Origin: JACCTU01 sp963788055
GTDB taxonomy: Bacteria; Actinomycetota; Thermoleophilia; Gaiellales; Gaiellaceae
Length of the DNA stretch: 64,000 bases
NCBI GenBank assembly: GCA_963788055.1
Contig: CAWBFA010000002.1
Span: 62,001 to 126,000, forward strand
Direction of reading: 5' to 3'
The translations under genes and the position numbers were made by a program. This document shows positions 1 through 8,787 of this stretch, in pieces. A model generated the notes under the pieces. The model did not search any database, was not told the origin of the DNA, and was given only the letters and a program-made list of their open reading frames with translations. Numbering within the stretch: position 1 is the stretch's first letter; the number at the start of each line of letters is the position of its first letter.

Positions 1-1386
1 GTCCTGATCGCGAACTCGCTGCTCGTGCCGCGCTGGGCGACCTGGGAGGAGTTCCGCCGGCTCGAGGCGCTCGGGCTGACGATGTTCGGCCAGATGACCG
101 CCGGTTCGTGGATCTACATCGGGACGCAGGGGATCTTGCAGGGGACGTTTCAGACGTTCGCTGCGGCGGGGGAGACGCACTACGGGTCCGCCGACCTCGC
201 GGGGCGGACGATCCTCACTGCCGGGCTCGGCGGCATGGGTGGCGCGCAACCGCTGGCGGCGACGATGGCCGGCGCGGCGATCCTGTGCGTCGAGGTCGAC
301 CCGGAGCGGATCGAGCGGCGCCTACGGACGCGCTATCTCGACGAGGCGGCCGATTCGCTCGACGACGCACTCGCTCGCGTGCTGGCGGCCGCGGGACAGG
401 GTCGTGCGCTCTCGGTCGGGTTGCTCGGGAACGCCGCCGAGATCGTGCCCGAGCTCGCACGTCGCGGAGAGCGGTTCGATCTCGTCACGGACCAGACCGC
501 CGCGCACGATCCGTTGACCGGCTACGTGCCGGTGGGGCTCGACGTCGGCGAAGCGGCGGCCCTGCGCGCGTCCGATCCGGACGAGTACCTCAGACGCGCA
601 CGTGTGTCGATTGTGCAACACGTGCGCGCTTTGCTCGAATTCGCCGCGAACGGCAGCTACGTTTTCGACTATGGCAACAATCTGCGTGGGGAGGCGTATG
701 CAGCCGGCGTAGCGGAGGCCTTCTCATATCCGGGCTTCGTCCCGGCCTATATCCGGCCGCTCTTCTGCCGCGGTGTGGGCCCGTTCCGATGGGCGGTCCT
801 CTCGGGCGATCCGGCGGACATCGCGGTGATCGACGCGACGCTGCGCGAGCTCTTCCCCGGCGACGCGCTCCTGCAGCGGTGGCTCGAGCTCGCACCTGAA
901 CGGGTGGCGTTCCAGGGATTACCCGCGCGGATCTGCTGGCTCGGCCTCGGCGATCGCGCCAAGGCGGGGCTCGCGATCAACCAGCTCGTGCGGAGTGGGC
1001 GTGTGCGGGCTCCCGTCGTGATCGGCCGCGACCACCTCGACTCGGGCTCGGTTGCCTCTCCATACCGGGAGACCGAGGCGATGCGGGACGGGTCCGACGC
1101 GATCGCGGACTGGCCGATCCTGAACGCGCTGCTGAACGTCGCTGCGGGAGCGACGTGGGTGAGCGTGCACCACGGCGGTGGGGTCGGAATCGGCAACTCG
1201 ATTCACGCGGGGATGGTCGTTGTCGCGGACGGGAGCGACGACGCCGCCGACCGGCTCGAGCGGGTGCTCACCGCCGATCCGGGCACGGGCGTGATGCGCC
1301 ACCTGGACGCCGGCTACCCGGAAGCGCGGGCGGCTGCGGCGGAGCACGGGCTGGAGCCGCCGATGGGCGGCGCCGGAGCCGTGTGA
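1..1386 (+). CDS. hutU: Urocanate hydratase (urocanase), 5' end outside window
   Basis: Second enzyme of histidine degradation: it converts urocanate to imidazolone propionate in the cytoplasm using tightly bound NAD+ as an electrophile. The reading frame is open from base 1, so 461 residues are visible and roughly the first 90 of a normal ~550-residue urocanase are missing. Family signatures are GQMTAGSWIYIGTQG early on, GLGGMGGAQP in the NAD-binding region, DQTAAHDPL, and the C-terminal HHGGGVGIGNSIHAG. Its TGA overlaps the GTG of hutI by 4 nt, so the two are translationally coupled in a hut operon. Identification is firm; the true start is not in the window. Confidence 0.96.
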   Translation, partial: VLIANSLLVPRWATWEEFRRLEALGLTMFGQMTAGSWIYIGTQGILQGTFQTFAAAGETHYGSADLAGRTILTAGLGGMGGAQPLAATMAGAAILCVEVDPERIERRLRTRYLDEAADSLDDALARVLAAAGQGRALSVGLLGNAAEIVPELARRGERFDLVTDQTAAHDPLTGYVPVGLDVGEAAALRASDPDEYLRRARVSIVQHVRALLEFAANGSYVFDYGNNLRGEAYAAGVAEAFSYPGFVPAYIRPLFCRGVGPFRWAVLSGDPADIAVIDATLRELFPGDALLQRWLELAPERVAFQGLPARICWLGLGDRAKAGLAINQLVRSGRVRAPVVIGRDHLDSGSVASPYRETEAMRDGSDAIADWPILNALLNVAAGATWVSVHHGGGVGIGNSIHAGMVVVADGSDDAADRLERVLTADPGTGVMRHLDAGYPEARAAAAEHGLEPPMGGAGAV

Positions 1387-2609
1387 CCGAGCACGGCGCC
1401 TCGCGCCTGCTGATCCGCGACCTCGCCCAGCTCGTCACGCCGGCGGGACGTGGCGCGCCCCTGCGCGGCGCCGCGCTCGGCGAGGTCGAGCTGCTCGAGG
1501 ACGCGTACGTGCTCTGCGAGGACGGCGTCATCGCCTCGGTCGGCCGCATGCGGGACCTGTCCCCGCTGGATGGTGACGTCGTCGAGCTCGACGGCCGCGG
1601 GCGCTGCGCGATCCCCGGGCTCGTCGATTGCCACACGCATCCGTCCTTTGCCGGTGACCGTGTCGAGGAGTTCTCACTGCGCGCCGCAGGGGCGAGCTAC
1701 GAGGAGCTGCACGCGGCAGGCGGCGGCATCCTCTCGACCGTGCAAGCGACGCGCACAGCGTCCGAGGACGAGCTCCAGCGAGCGGTCCGTCAGCACGCCG
1801 AGTGGATGCTCCACGCGGGAACGACGACCTTCGAGGGGAAGTCGGGCTACGGCCTGGACCGCGACACCGAGCTCGCGTCGTTGCGGGCCGTCGCCGCCGC
1901 AGGTGGCGTCCCGACCTGGCTCGGTGCGCACGCGGTGCCGCCCGGGTTCGAGGACGCGGACGCGTATCTCGACTTCGCGCTCTCCGAGGTCCTGCCCGAC
2001 GCGGCCGAAGTCGCGGAGGGGGCAGACGTCTTCCTCGAGCGCGGGGCGTTCGATGCGGCGCAGGCGCGGCGCTATCTCCAGGCCTGCCGAGAGGCGGGGC
2101 TCTCGCTTCGGCTGCACGGCGATCAGTTCAGCGAGTCGGGTGCGATCCCGCTCGCGATCGAGCTCGGGGCGCGCTCCGTTGACCACCTCGAGGCCACGGG
2201 CGACGAAGGGGCGCGTGCCCTCGCGCAGTCCGACGTCGTCGGTGTCTTGCTCCCCGTGAGCGCGCTCTTCCTCGACAGGCCGATGCCGCCGGGACGCTCA
2301 CTCGTCGACGCCGGCGCCGCGGTGGCCCTCGCGACCGACTTCAACCCGGGAAGCGCGTTCTGTGAGAGCCTGCCGCTCGTCTGCTCGCTCGCATGCACCC
2401 AGCTTCGGCTCTCGCCTTCCGAGGCCCTCGGGGCGTGCACTGTCAACGCGGCACACGTTCTCGCCCGGGCCCATTGCATCGGTCGGCTCGCCCCCGGGTT
2501 CGCCGCGGACGTCGTACTGGTCGACGCGCCCGACTGGCGGCATCTCGCGTACCACCTCGGCGGTGACGTCGTCGGCGAGGTCGTTTGCGGAGGCGAGATC
2601 GCGAGCTAG
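1383..2609 (+). CDS. hutI: Imidazolonepropionase
   Basis: Third step of histidine degradation: hydrolysis of 4-imidazolone-5-propionate to N-formimidoyl-glutamate. The 408-residue product has amidohydrolase-fold signatures: the metal-binding DCHTHPSFAGDR motif near residue 85, KSGYGLD, HGDQFSE with a further metal-ligand His, and ATDFNPGSA near the C terminus. I chose GTG 1383 because it overlaps the hutU stop (GTGA) and gives the normal family length; an upstream extension of the same frame runs antisense-like through hutU and is not credible. It forms a two-gene hut unit with hutU. No hutH or hutF is visible here. Confidence 0.96.
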   Translation: MTEHGASRLLIRDLAQLVTPAGRGAPLRGAALGEVELLEDAYVLCEDGVIASVGRMRDLSPLDGDVVELDGRGRCAIPGLVDCHTHPSFAGDRVEEFSLRAAGASYEELHAAGGGILSTVQATRTASEDELQRAVRQHAEWMLHAGTTTFEGKSGYGLDRDTELASLRAVAAAGGVPTWLGAHAVPPGFEDADAYLDFALSEVLPDAAEVAEGADVFLERGAFDAAQARRYLQACREAGLSLRLHGDQFSESGAIPLAIELGARSVDHLEATGDEGARALAQSDVVGVLLPVSALFLDRPMPPGRSLVDAGAAVALATDFNPGSAFCESLPLVCSLACTQLRLSPSEALGACTVNAAHVLARAHCIGRLAPGFAADVVLVDAPDWRHLAYHLGGDVVGEVVCGGEIAS

Positions 2610-2612
2610 GCT
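2607..2612 (+). promoter_or_regulatory. Candidate -10 (TAGGCT) for a leaderless transcript
   Basis: A TANNNT hexamer ends 7 nt before the ATG at 2620 and overlaps the hutI stop codon. No Shine-Dalgarno sequence is visible. The same geometry recurs before other genes in the window, which is the main support. Confidence 0.4.
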
Positions 2613-2619
2613 AGAAACG

Positions 2620-3036
2620 ATGCCCACCCGAAAGCAGCGGCGCCGTCAGGCGAAGAACAAGCGCCACGAGTACGAGTACGTCTACGTCGACGAGGAGGGA
2701 AACGAGGTCGAAGTCGACGCCGACGACGCGAAGGCCGAGCGCACAGCTGCGCGGAACGGTCGGGCGAAGCCCAACCCTCGCGCCGTGCGGGGCGCCCGGG
2801 TTCAGGCGCCGTCCTGGGCGCGGGTCGCGAAGCGGGGCCTCATCTTCGCGCCGCTGATGTTCGTCACCGTGATGCTCACGAACCCCGACGCGTCGCTGCT
2901 CCAGCAAGCCCTCACGGCGCTCTGGCTGCTGGCGATCTTCCTGCCCTTCAGCTACTTCATGGACTCGTTCATGTACAAGCGCTACCTGAAGCGCACCGGC
3001 GCGGCTCCGCCCGCGAACCCGCCCGCGAACCGCTAG
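2620..3036 (+). CDS. Small basic/acidic N-terminal membrane protein, unknown function
   Basis: Encodes 138 residues. The first ~20 residues are strongly basic (KQRRRQAKNKR), followed by an acidic stretch around residues 20-45 and a basic linker. Two hydrophobic membrane segments lie at about residues 78-95 and 97-115, and the C terminus is short, basic and proline-rich. I do not recognise a named family. The layout suggests a small inner-membrane protein with a cytoplasmic charged tail. It follows hutI after 10 nt but probably has its own leaderless start. Its stop overlaps the stop of the convergent cupin gene by 4 nt. Confidence 0.75.
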   Translation: MPTRKQRRRQAKNKRHEYEYVYVDEEGNEVEVDADDAKAERTAARNGRAKPNPRAVRGARVQAPSWARVAKRGLIFAPLMFVTVMLTNPDASLLQQALTALWLLAIFLPFSYFMDSFMYKRYLKRTGAAPPANPPANR

Positions 3037-3383
3037 CTCGCGACGCCGCCGTACGCACCGCGATAGTGCCCGGCGCCCGGCCAGGGTGCGAGCACGAGCA
3101 GCAGCTTTGCTCCCGACGCGCTCGAGACCGAGTGGCGCTCGTCGGGGTCGAATCGAAAAACCGTGCCGTGTCGGGCGGAGACGCGCTCGGCGCCTGCCTC
3201 AACCTCGACGCTTCCGTCGACCACGACGATCAACGCGGCCTCTTTGACCTGGTGGTCGCCGAGCCGCTGCCCCGGCTTCAGGCCGATCAGGACCGCCCGT
3301 GCCTCGCCGTCCTCGGAGTGTAGGACGACCGGCGACCGACTTCCCTCGGGCGTCTCGATGTCCATCAGGTTCCAGCTCTGCAC
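3033..3383 (-). CDS. Cupin-domain protein
   Basis: Single-domain cupin of 116 residues. The beta-barrel pattern is visible: LKPGQRLGDHQVKEAALIVVVDGSVEVEAG (first cupin motif, with weak metal-ligand conservation), then HGTVFRFDPDERHSVSSASGAKLLLVLAP (second motif with His). Cupins of this size bind small ligands or act as simple dioxygenases or isomerases; the substrate cannot be read from the sequence. It is transcribed against its neighbours, with its start 41 nt from the divergent metallo-hydrolase gene. It could be a sensory rather than a catalytic cupin. Confidence 0.85.
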   Translation of the reverse strand: MQSWNLMDIETPEGSRSPVVLHSEDGEARAVLIGLKPGQRLGDHQVKEAALIVVVDGSVEVEAGAERVSARHGTVFRFDPDERHSVSSASGAKLLLVLAPWPGAGHYRGAYGGVAS

Positions 3384-3408
3384 GGCGAAGGATCCTAACC
3401 GCCCCGAG

Positions 3409-3414
3409 TAGACT
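3409..3414 (+). promoter_or_regulatory. Candidate -10 (TAGACT) upstream of metallo-hydrolase
   Basis: TANNNT hexamer ending 10 nt before the ATG at 3425, in the short divergent spacer shared with the cupin gene. Weak evidence on its own. Confidence 0.3.
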
Positions 3415-3424
3415 CAACGCCCCG

Positions 3425-4063
3425 ATGCCGCTCGCCGTCGACACCTACCAGCTCGGCCCGATCGGCACCAATTGCTACGTCGTCCGGGCTGACCAGGCTG
3501 TGCGCGAAGCTCTCGTCGTCGATCCCGGAGCGGACGCCGAACGGCTGAACGCCGAGCTCGGGCGCGCGGGGATCGCCTGCCGCGCCATCGTGCTCACGCA
3601 CACGCACTTCGATCACATCGGCGGGGTGGCCGACCTCGCGGACGCTTCCGGCGCGCCGGTCTACGTCTCGCCCGACGCGATCGGTGGGCTCGAGAGCCCT
3701 TTCACGCCGCCCGGCCTCGAGGTACGCGGTTACGAAGTCGCACGTCATGTCTCCGGTGGGGACACCCTCGAGCTCGCGGGCATCGGACTCGACGTCCTCG
3801 ACGTCCCGGGCCATGCGCCGGGACACCTTTCCTATTACGCCGACGGGAGCCTCTTCTCCGGCGACGTCCTCTTCGCAGGCGGGGTCGGCCGTGTCGACCT
3901 TCCCGGCGGCAACTGGGAGACGCTGCTCGACTCGATTCGCCTGCTTGCCGAGCGCTACCCGCCCGAGACGGTCGTGTACTCGGGCCACGGCCCTGCGACG
4001 ACGCTCGAGGCCGAGCTCGCCAGTAATCCCTTCCTCGCAGAGCTCCGCTCCGCCTCCCAGTGA
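3425..4063 (+). CDS. MBL-fold metallo-hydrolase (glyoxalase II-like)
   Basis: A 212-residue metallo-beta-lactamase-fold hydrolase of the YcbL/GloB type. The dinuclear metal site is complete: THTHFDHIGG near residue 60, GHAPGHLSYY near residue 133, FSGDVLFAGGVGR near residue 147 and the final GHGP near residue 190. Family members hydrolyse S-lactoylglutathione or other thioesters; since actinobacteria use mycothiol rather than glutathione, the thiol partner is uncertain. I start at ATG 3425, which begins the typical VDTYQLGPIGTNCYVV strand; the longer open frame lacks similarity. The stop overlaps the hisS GTG by 4 nt. Confidence 0.9.
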   Translation: MPLAVDTYQLGPIGTNCYVVRADQAVREALVVDPGADAERLNAELGRAGIACRAIVLTHTHFDHIGGVADLADASGAPVYVSPDAIGGLESPFTPPGLEVRGYEVARHVSGGDTLELAGIGLDVLDVPGHAPGHLSYYADGSLFSGDVLFAGGVGRVDLPGGNWETLLDSIRLLAERYPPETVVYSGHGPATTLEAELASNPFLAELRSASQ

Positions 4064-5289
4064 AGTTCCAGGCGCCGCGCGGGACCCACGACGTCCTCCC
4101 GTCGGAGCAGCCGCTCTGGCAGCTCGCCACGCGCACGCTCGCCGAGGTCGCCGAGACGTACGGCTACGCCCGGATTCAGACGCCGGTCTTCGAAGACGCT
4201 GAGCTCTTCCTCCGCACGTCTGGCCAGGGCTCCGACGTCGTCCAGAAGGAGATGTACGTCTTCGAGGATCGTGGCGGTCGCCAACTCGCGCTCCGACCCG
4301 AGGGAACGGCCCCGATCTGCCGCGCCTACCTCGAGCACGGCATGCACCGCGAGCCGCAGCCCGTGAAGCTCTACACGCAAGCGACGATGTACCGCTACGC
4401 CGCGCCGCAGAAGGGTCGTTACCGCGAGCACTGGCAGCAGTCGGTCGAGGCGATCGGCTCCGACGACCCTGCGGTCGACGCGGAGATGATCCAGCTCTAC
4501 GTCGAGGTGCTGCGCCGGCTCGGCGTGACGCAGTGGGAGCTTCAACTCAACTCGATCGGCGACGCGAACTGCCGTCCGGCTTACGTCGAGAAGCTCGTCG
4601 AGTGGCTCGACGCGAACGACGCTTCGCTCGACGACGAGGCGCGGCAGAAGCGCGCGACGAGCCCGCTCCGTGTCTTCGACGTCAAGAGTCCGAGCGTCCG
4701 CGCCGCGCTCGTCGACGCACCGAAGATCGGCGAGTCGCTCTGCGACGCGTGTCGCGAGCACTTCGCCGAGGTGCGGCGGTACCTCGACGCGCTCGGCGTT
4801 CCGTACACGCTCGAGCCGACGCTCGTGCGTGGCCTCGACTACTACACGCGAACGACGTTCGAGTTCGTCGGGCCGGACGAGGGCGCGCAGTCGACGATCT
4901 GCGCGGGCGGACGCTACGACGGCCTGATCGAGCAGCTCGGCGGTCCGCCGACACCGGGGATCGGCTTCGGCGCGGGGGTCGAGCGCCTGCTCCAGGCACT
5001 CGAGCACGAGGGGATCAGCGCGGAGCCGCGCGGCCTCGACTTCTTCTTCGTGATCGAGCCCGAGGCGGACCGCACGGCGGCGCTCGCAGAGCTGGCGAAG
5101 CTGCGGGCCGCGGGCGTGTCGTGCGACGCCGACTACGCCGGGCGCTCGCTCAAAGGCCAGCGAACACAGCTCGCACGCTCGGGCGCGCGCGGGTTCGTCC
5201 ACGTCCGCGCCGACGGCGCAACGATCAAACGCGAAGACGTCGAACAGGATGTTCCCGTCGGCGCGGTCGCGGCTACGGTGCTCGGGTGA
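4060..5289 (+). CDS. hisS: Histidyl-tRNA synthetase
   Basis: Class II aminoacyl-tRNA synthetase charging tRNA-His, 409 residues, normal for the bacterial enzyme. Motif 1 is represented by the N-terminal PRGTHDVLPSEQ start and the following helix; motif 2 by LYTQATMYRYAAPQKGRYREHWQQ. The HisA signature LVRGLDYYTRTTFEF and the motif 3 region GGRYDGLIEQLGGPPTPGIGFGAGVERL follow, then the anticodon-binding domain. GTG 4060 overlaps the previous TGA, and the gene is itself coupled by GTGA to aspS, giving the common hisS-aspS pair. The sequence is intact. Confidence 0.97.
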   Translation: MKFQAPRGTHDVLPSEQPLWQLATRTLAEVAETYGYARIQTPVFEDAELFLRTSGQGSDVVQKEMYVFEDRGGRQLALRPEGTAPICRAYLEHGMHREPQPVKLYTQATMYRYAAPQKGRYREHWQQSVEAIGSDDPAVDAEMIQLYVEVLRRLGVTQWELQLNSIGDANCRPAYVEKLVEWLDANDASLDDEARQKRATSPLRVFDVKSPSVRAALVDAPKIGESLCDACREHFAEVRRYLDALGVPYTLEPTLVRGLDYYTRTTFEFVGPDEGAQSTICAGGRYDGLIEQLGGPPTPGIGFGAGVERLLQALEHEGISAEPRGLDFFFVIEPEADRTAALAELAKLRAAGVSCDADYAGRSLKGQRTQLARSGARGFVHVRADGATIKREDVEQDVPVGAVAATVLG

Positions 5290-7029
5290 ACGAGTGGCGT
5301 GACGTCTACTGCGGTGAGGTCACCGCCGACCAGGTCGAGCAGCGGCTGACGCTCGCCGGCTGGACCGCTCGACGGCGCGATCACGGCGGTCTCATCTTCA
5401 TCGACCTGCGCGACCACACCGGGCTCCTTCAGCTCGTCGTGAACCCCGACCGCGCGCCCGACGCGGCGAACGTCGCGCACGACGTCCGCAACGAGTTCGT
5501 GCTCCGCGCCCAGGGGGAGGTCGTCCGCCGGGCACCCGACGCGGTCAACCCGAACCTCCCGACCGGCGAGATCGAGGTGCAGGTCGACGAGCTGGAGGTC
5601 CTTTCGCGTTCCGACCCGCTCCCGTTCCAGCTCGACGAGGAGAACGTCGACGAGACCGTCCGCCTGCGCTACCGCTACCTCGACCTGAGGCGGGACCGGA
5701 TGCAGCGGAACCTCCGCCTCTCTGCGAGCGTGATCGGCTCGATCCGGCAGACGATGGACGAGCTGGGCTTCATCGACGTCTGGACTCCGAGCCAGACCAT
5801 CGGCACGCCGGAAGGAGCGCGCGACTTCCTCGTCCCCGTCCGGCTGCAGCCGGGCAAGTTCTTCGCGCTCGCGCAGTCGCCGCAGCTGTTCAAGCAGCTG
5901 TTCATGATCGGCGGGCTCGACCGCTACTACCAGATCGCAACCTGCTGGCGCGACGAGGATCTTCGCGCCGATCGCCAGTTCGAATTCCGGCAGCTCGATC
6001 TCGAGCTCGCGTTTCCGGTCCGGGAGGACGTGCTCGAGGTGCTCGAGCGGGTCGTCGTCGCGGCGTTCGAAGCCGCGGGTCGGACGCCGCCCGCCCGTCC
6101 CTTCCCTCGGCTCGCGTATGCCGAGGCGATGCTCCGCTATGGGACCGACAAGCCCGACGTGCGCTTCGGTCTCGAGATCCAGGACGCGACGGAGGTGACG
6201 CGCGGATCGGAGTTCGGCGTGTTCGCGAGTGCGCCCGTGGTCCGCTATCTCGTCGTGCCGCGTGCGTTCTCGCGCGCGGAGCTCGGACGCCTCGAGGAGT
6301 TCGCGAAGGAGTGGGGTGCGAAGGGGCTCGCCTACCTCGTCGTCGACGAGTCCGGCGAGGTGCGTTCGCCGATCGCGAAGTTCCTCTCCGAGTCCGAGCT
6401 CGAGGCATTTCGCTCCCCGCCGGACTCGACCGTCCTCTTCGTGGCCGACGGCGAGCCGATGGTCGAACGCGTGCTCGGCGCGCTGCGCTCGCATCTCGGC
6501 GCCGACCTGGGCCTGATCGACGAGGGACAGGACGCATTCCTGTGGGTCCTCGACTTCCCGCTCTTCCTCCACGACGAGGAGACCGGGCGCTGGACCTTCG
6601 TGCACCATCCGTTCACGGCGCCGGTGCCCGAGCACGAGGACCTGATCGAGAGCGATCCGGCCTCTCGCGCTCAGCCAGCACTACGACCTGATCTGGAACG
6701 GCTGGGAGCTCGGCTCGGGGTCGATCAGGATCCACCGCCAGGAGGTGCAGGAGCGTGTCTTCCGGGCCATGGGGATGACCGACGAGGAGGCGCAGGCGAG
6801 GTTCGGCTGGTTCCTCGACGCCCTGAGGATGGGCGCACCTCCGCACGGCGGCTTTGCGCTCGGGATCGAGAGGTTCGTCGCGCTGATGGCGGGCGAGTCC
6901 AACATCCGCGAGGTGATCGCCTTCCCGAAGACCGCCAGTGGCTCGGACCCGCTGACGGGCGCGCCGACACCGATCCCGCAGGAAGTTCTCGCCGAACTCG
7001 GAATCAAGGTGACTGCAGACCCGATTTAA
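5286..7029 (+). CDS. aspS: Aspartyl-tRNA synthetase, interrupted by one frameshift
   Basis: Class II synthetase for aspartate. The N-terminal OB-fold anticodon domain (GGLIFIDLRDHTGLLQLVV), catalytic motifs (RYRYLDLRRDRMQRNLRLSA, FLVPVR, FALAQSPQLFKQLFM, RDEDLRADRQFEFRQLD) and the bacterial GAD insertion are in one frame up to about base 6660. The remainder (ALSQHYDLIWNGWELGSGSIRIHRQ through motif 3 GFALGIERFVALM) continues in the +1 frame to TAA 7029. Corrected length is about 580 residues, normal for bacterial AspRS. The shift lies at about 6658-6668, between ESDP and ALSQHYDL. AspRS is essential, so a sequence error or an unannotated compensating event is more likely than a dead gene. GTG 5286 overlaps the hisS stop. 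Confidence 0.9.
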
Positions 7030-7113
7030 GCCTTTCGGTCGGTCACGCCGATAAAGAGGTCATACTTTGGGACCGTCCGTCGTCGGTCACCGCAAGCGAA
7101 GGAGCAGAACGAG

Positions 7114-8028
7114 ATGTCCACTCCGCAGGATCCCGGCAGCGCCGCCGCTTCGCCCGCGCTGACGTCGCTGCCGCGGCTCGAGGACCTTCCCCAGGCTCCT
7201 GGCGGCGGCTATGACGCGGACCGGGTTCGGGACGCGTTCGACGCCTTCCGCCGGCACTCCGCCCAGCTGCAAGCTCAGCTTCGCGTGCTGCAGGCCGCCG
7301 GGCGGACCGGCAACGTCGAGCCGACCGGTCATGCCGTCCGCATGGACGCTCTCCACCTGATCCGCTCGGCTGCAGAGTTCGCCGACACGCTGGAGCACGA
7401 CGCGCAGCAGGCGTCGTCGAGCCAGCTTGCCCGGACCGAGGAAGAGGTGCGCACCCGGCAGCGCGAGCTTCAGGACCGCGAGGCCGAGATCGAGCGCTAC
7501 CGCCAGGAGTCCGAGCGCCAGCGTGCCGAGATTACGAACGCGGCCCGAAACGAGGCGCGCGAGCTCCTCCAGAACTCGCAGCGCGAGGCCTCGCAGGAGA
7601 TCCGCGAGTCCGAGGCGAGCGCAGCACGGCTGCTCGAGCAGTCACGCCACCAGGCGACCGAGTTGACGAACGCGGCCCGCGCAGAGGTCGAGCAGACGCT
7701 CGAGTGGGCACGCGCGCAAGCGGCCACGATCATGGCCCGAGCGCAGGAAGGGGCCGGCCAGTTCCTCGCCTCTGCCGGTCTCGGCGAATCCGAGATCGCG
7801 CGCGTCGCCGAGTCGATCGTCCGCGCCGCCGACCACGTCTCCGGGGGAGGCAGGCAGCCGGGCACGATGCCGGCGAACGCACCCGCGAGCTCCCAGCCGA
7901 GCGGGCCTGTCCCGGTGCGGCCGTCATCGTCGTCCGCCTCGAAGGCTCCACCGACGACGCCGCCCGTGAGCAAGCCCAAGTCGAGCCCGCCCCCCGAGGA
8001 CGGCGAGCGCGAAGAGCCGAAGCCCTAA
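7114..8028 (+). CDS. Coiled-coil protein, DivIVA-like architecture
   Basis: A 304-residue protein without transmembrane segments. Residues 1-45 are Ala/Pro-rich. Residues ~45-95 are helical. About 100-235 form a long charged coiled coil rich in Glu, Arg, Gln and Ala, with internally similar LTNAARAE / ITNAARNE blocks. The last ~70 residues are a Pro/Ser-rich disordered tail. The layout resembles DivIVA/Wag31-like or other cytoskeletal coiled-coil proteins, but no defining N-terminal motif is seen and I do not assign a function. A clear Shine-Dalgarno (GAAGGAG) lies 12 nt before the ATG, unlike many genes here. The next gene starts 6 nt downstream and encodes a membrane protein, so an envelope role is plausible. 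Confidence 0.75.
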   Translation: MSTPQDPGSAAASPALTSLPRLEDLPQAPGGGYDADRVRDAFDAFRRHSAQLQAQLRVLQAAGRTGNVEPTGHAVRMDALHLIRSAAEFADTLEHDAQQASSSQLARTEEEVRTRQRELQDREAEIERYRQESERQRAEITNAARNEARELLQNSQREASQEIRESEASAARLLEQSRHQATELTNAARAEVEQTLEWARAQAATIMARAQEGAGQFLASAGLGESEIARVAESIVRAADHVSGGGRQPGTMPANAPASSQPSGPVPVRPSSSSASKAPPTTPPVSKPKSSPPPEDGEREEPKP

Positions 8029-8034
8029 CGCGCC

Positions 8035-8787
8035 GTGAGTCGGCGCGTGTTCGGGCCGCGATTCGTCGTCGAGGCGATCTTTCTTGCCGCGGTCGCGCTC
8101 GTGGCCGGGTTCGCCGGCCTCGAGTGGAGCGCGATCGTGCTCGTGATGGTGCTCGCGTACCTCCTCGTGGTGGTGTTCGACCTCTCTGCCTCGCGCAGCG
8201 GCGCGTGGCCTGGACAGGCCCACCTGCGCCGCCGGCGCGAGGCGGACGAGGCGACGACGGAGCCGGAGTCGAGACACGTCCACGTCGTGCCCCGCGAGCC
8301 CGATCCGTTCGCTCAACCCGTGCTCGAGCGCGTGCCCGAGCCGAGCCCCGAGCCGGAGCTCGAGCCCGAGCCCGCGCCGGAGCCGCTCCCCCCGGCTGCC
8401 GAGCTGGAGGTGGTCGAGCCGGAGTCTGAGCCGGAGCCCGAGCCCGAGATCGAGGCCGAGCCCCCGCACCTCGAGGTCGTCCCGGAACCCGAGCAGGACC
8501 CGGAGCCCGAGCCGGAACCGGAGCCGGAGCCGGAGCCCGAGCCCGAGCCCGAACCGGAGGAGCCGCGCGTCGTCGCGCTCCCACTCTCGGGAACGCCGAG
8601 GGAGTGGAACGTCTGGGAGCTCGATCGGCTCGCGCGAGCGAACACGGGCGGCGACGTGGCGAAGGACGAGGAGCTCTCCTACCTGCTCGTCTACCTGCGT
8701 GGCTACGCAAGCCCCGAGGGCACGCTTCCGGTCGACTTCGACGGACTCGTGCGGGAGTCGTTCGGCTCGTTGCTCGTGACGCGTTGA
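8035..8787 (+). CDS. Membrane protein with long Pro-Glu repeat
   Basis: A 250-residue protein. Two hydrophobic segments at about residues 10-30 and 33-50 form a membrane hairpin. Residues ~95-180 are an extended Glu-Pro repeat, and residues ~185-250 form a short globular C-terminal domain (REWNVWELDRLARAN ... ELSYLLVYLRGYASPEGTLPVDFDGLVRESFG). Glu-Pro repeats form stiff, extended spacers, so the C-terminal domain is probably held at a distance from the membrane. No known family is recognised. It starts with GTG 6 nt after the coiled-coil gene and overlaps the next gene by TTGA, so the three look like one transcription unit. Confidence 0.75.
   Translation: MSRRVFGPRFVVEAIFLAAVALVAGFAGLEWSAIVLVMVLAYLLVVVFDLSASRSGAWPGQAHLRRRREADEATTEPESRHVHVVPREPDPFAQPVLERVPEPSPEPELEPEPAPEPLPPAAELEVVEPESEPEPEPEIEAEPPHLEVVPEPEQDPEPEPEPEPEPEPEPEPEPEEPRVVALPLSGTPREWNVWELDRLARANTGGDVAKDEELSYLLVYLRGYASPEGTLPVDFDGLVRESFGSLLVTR
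8331..8562 (+). repeat. Glu-Pro coding repeat (GAGCCG/GAGCCC units)
   Basis: Low-complexity coding repeat built from alternating Glu and Pro codons inside the membrane protein gene. The antisense strand reads as an artificial Ser-Gly repeat. Such tracts are prone to length change. Confidence 0.85.

Noticed and set aside
1155..1382. Longer hutI start
   Set aside because: The upstream extension lies inside hutU in another frame, is Arg/Gly-rich and lacks similarity. GTG 1383 gives the family length and a coupled start.
8313..8645. Minus-strand Ser-Gly repeat protein
   Set aside because: It is the antisense reading of the Glu-Pro codon repeat and has no start context.
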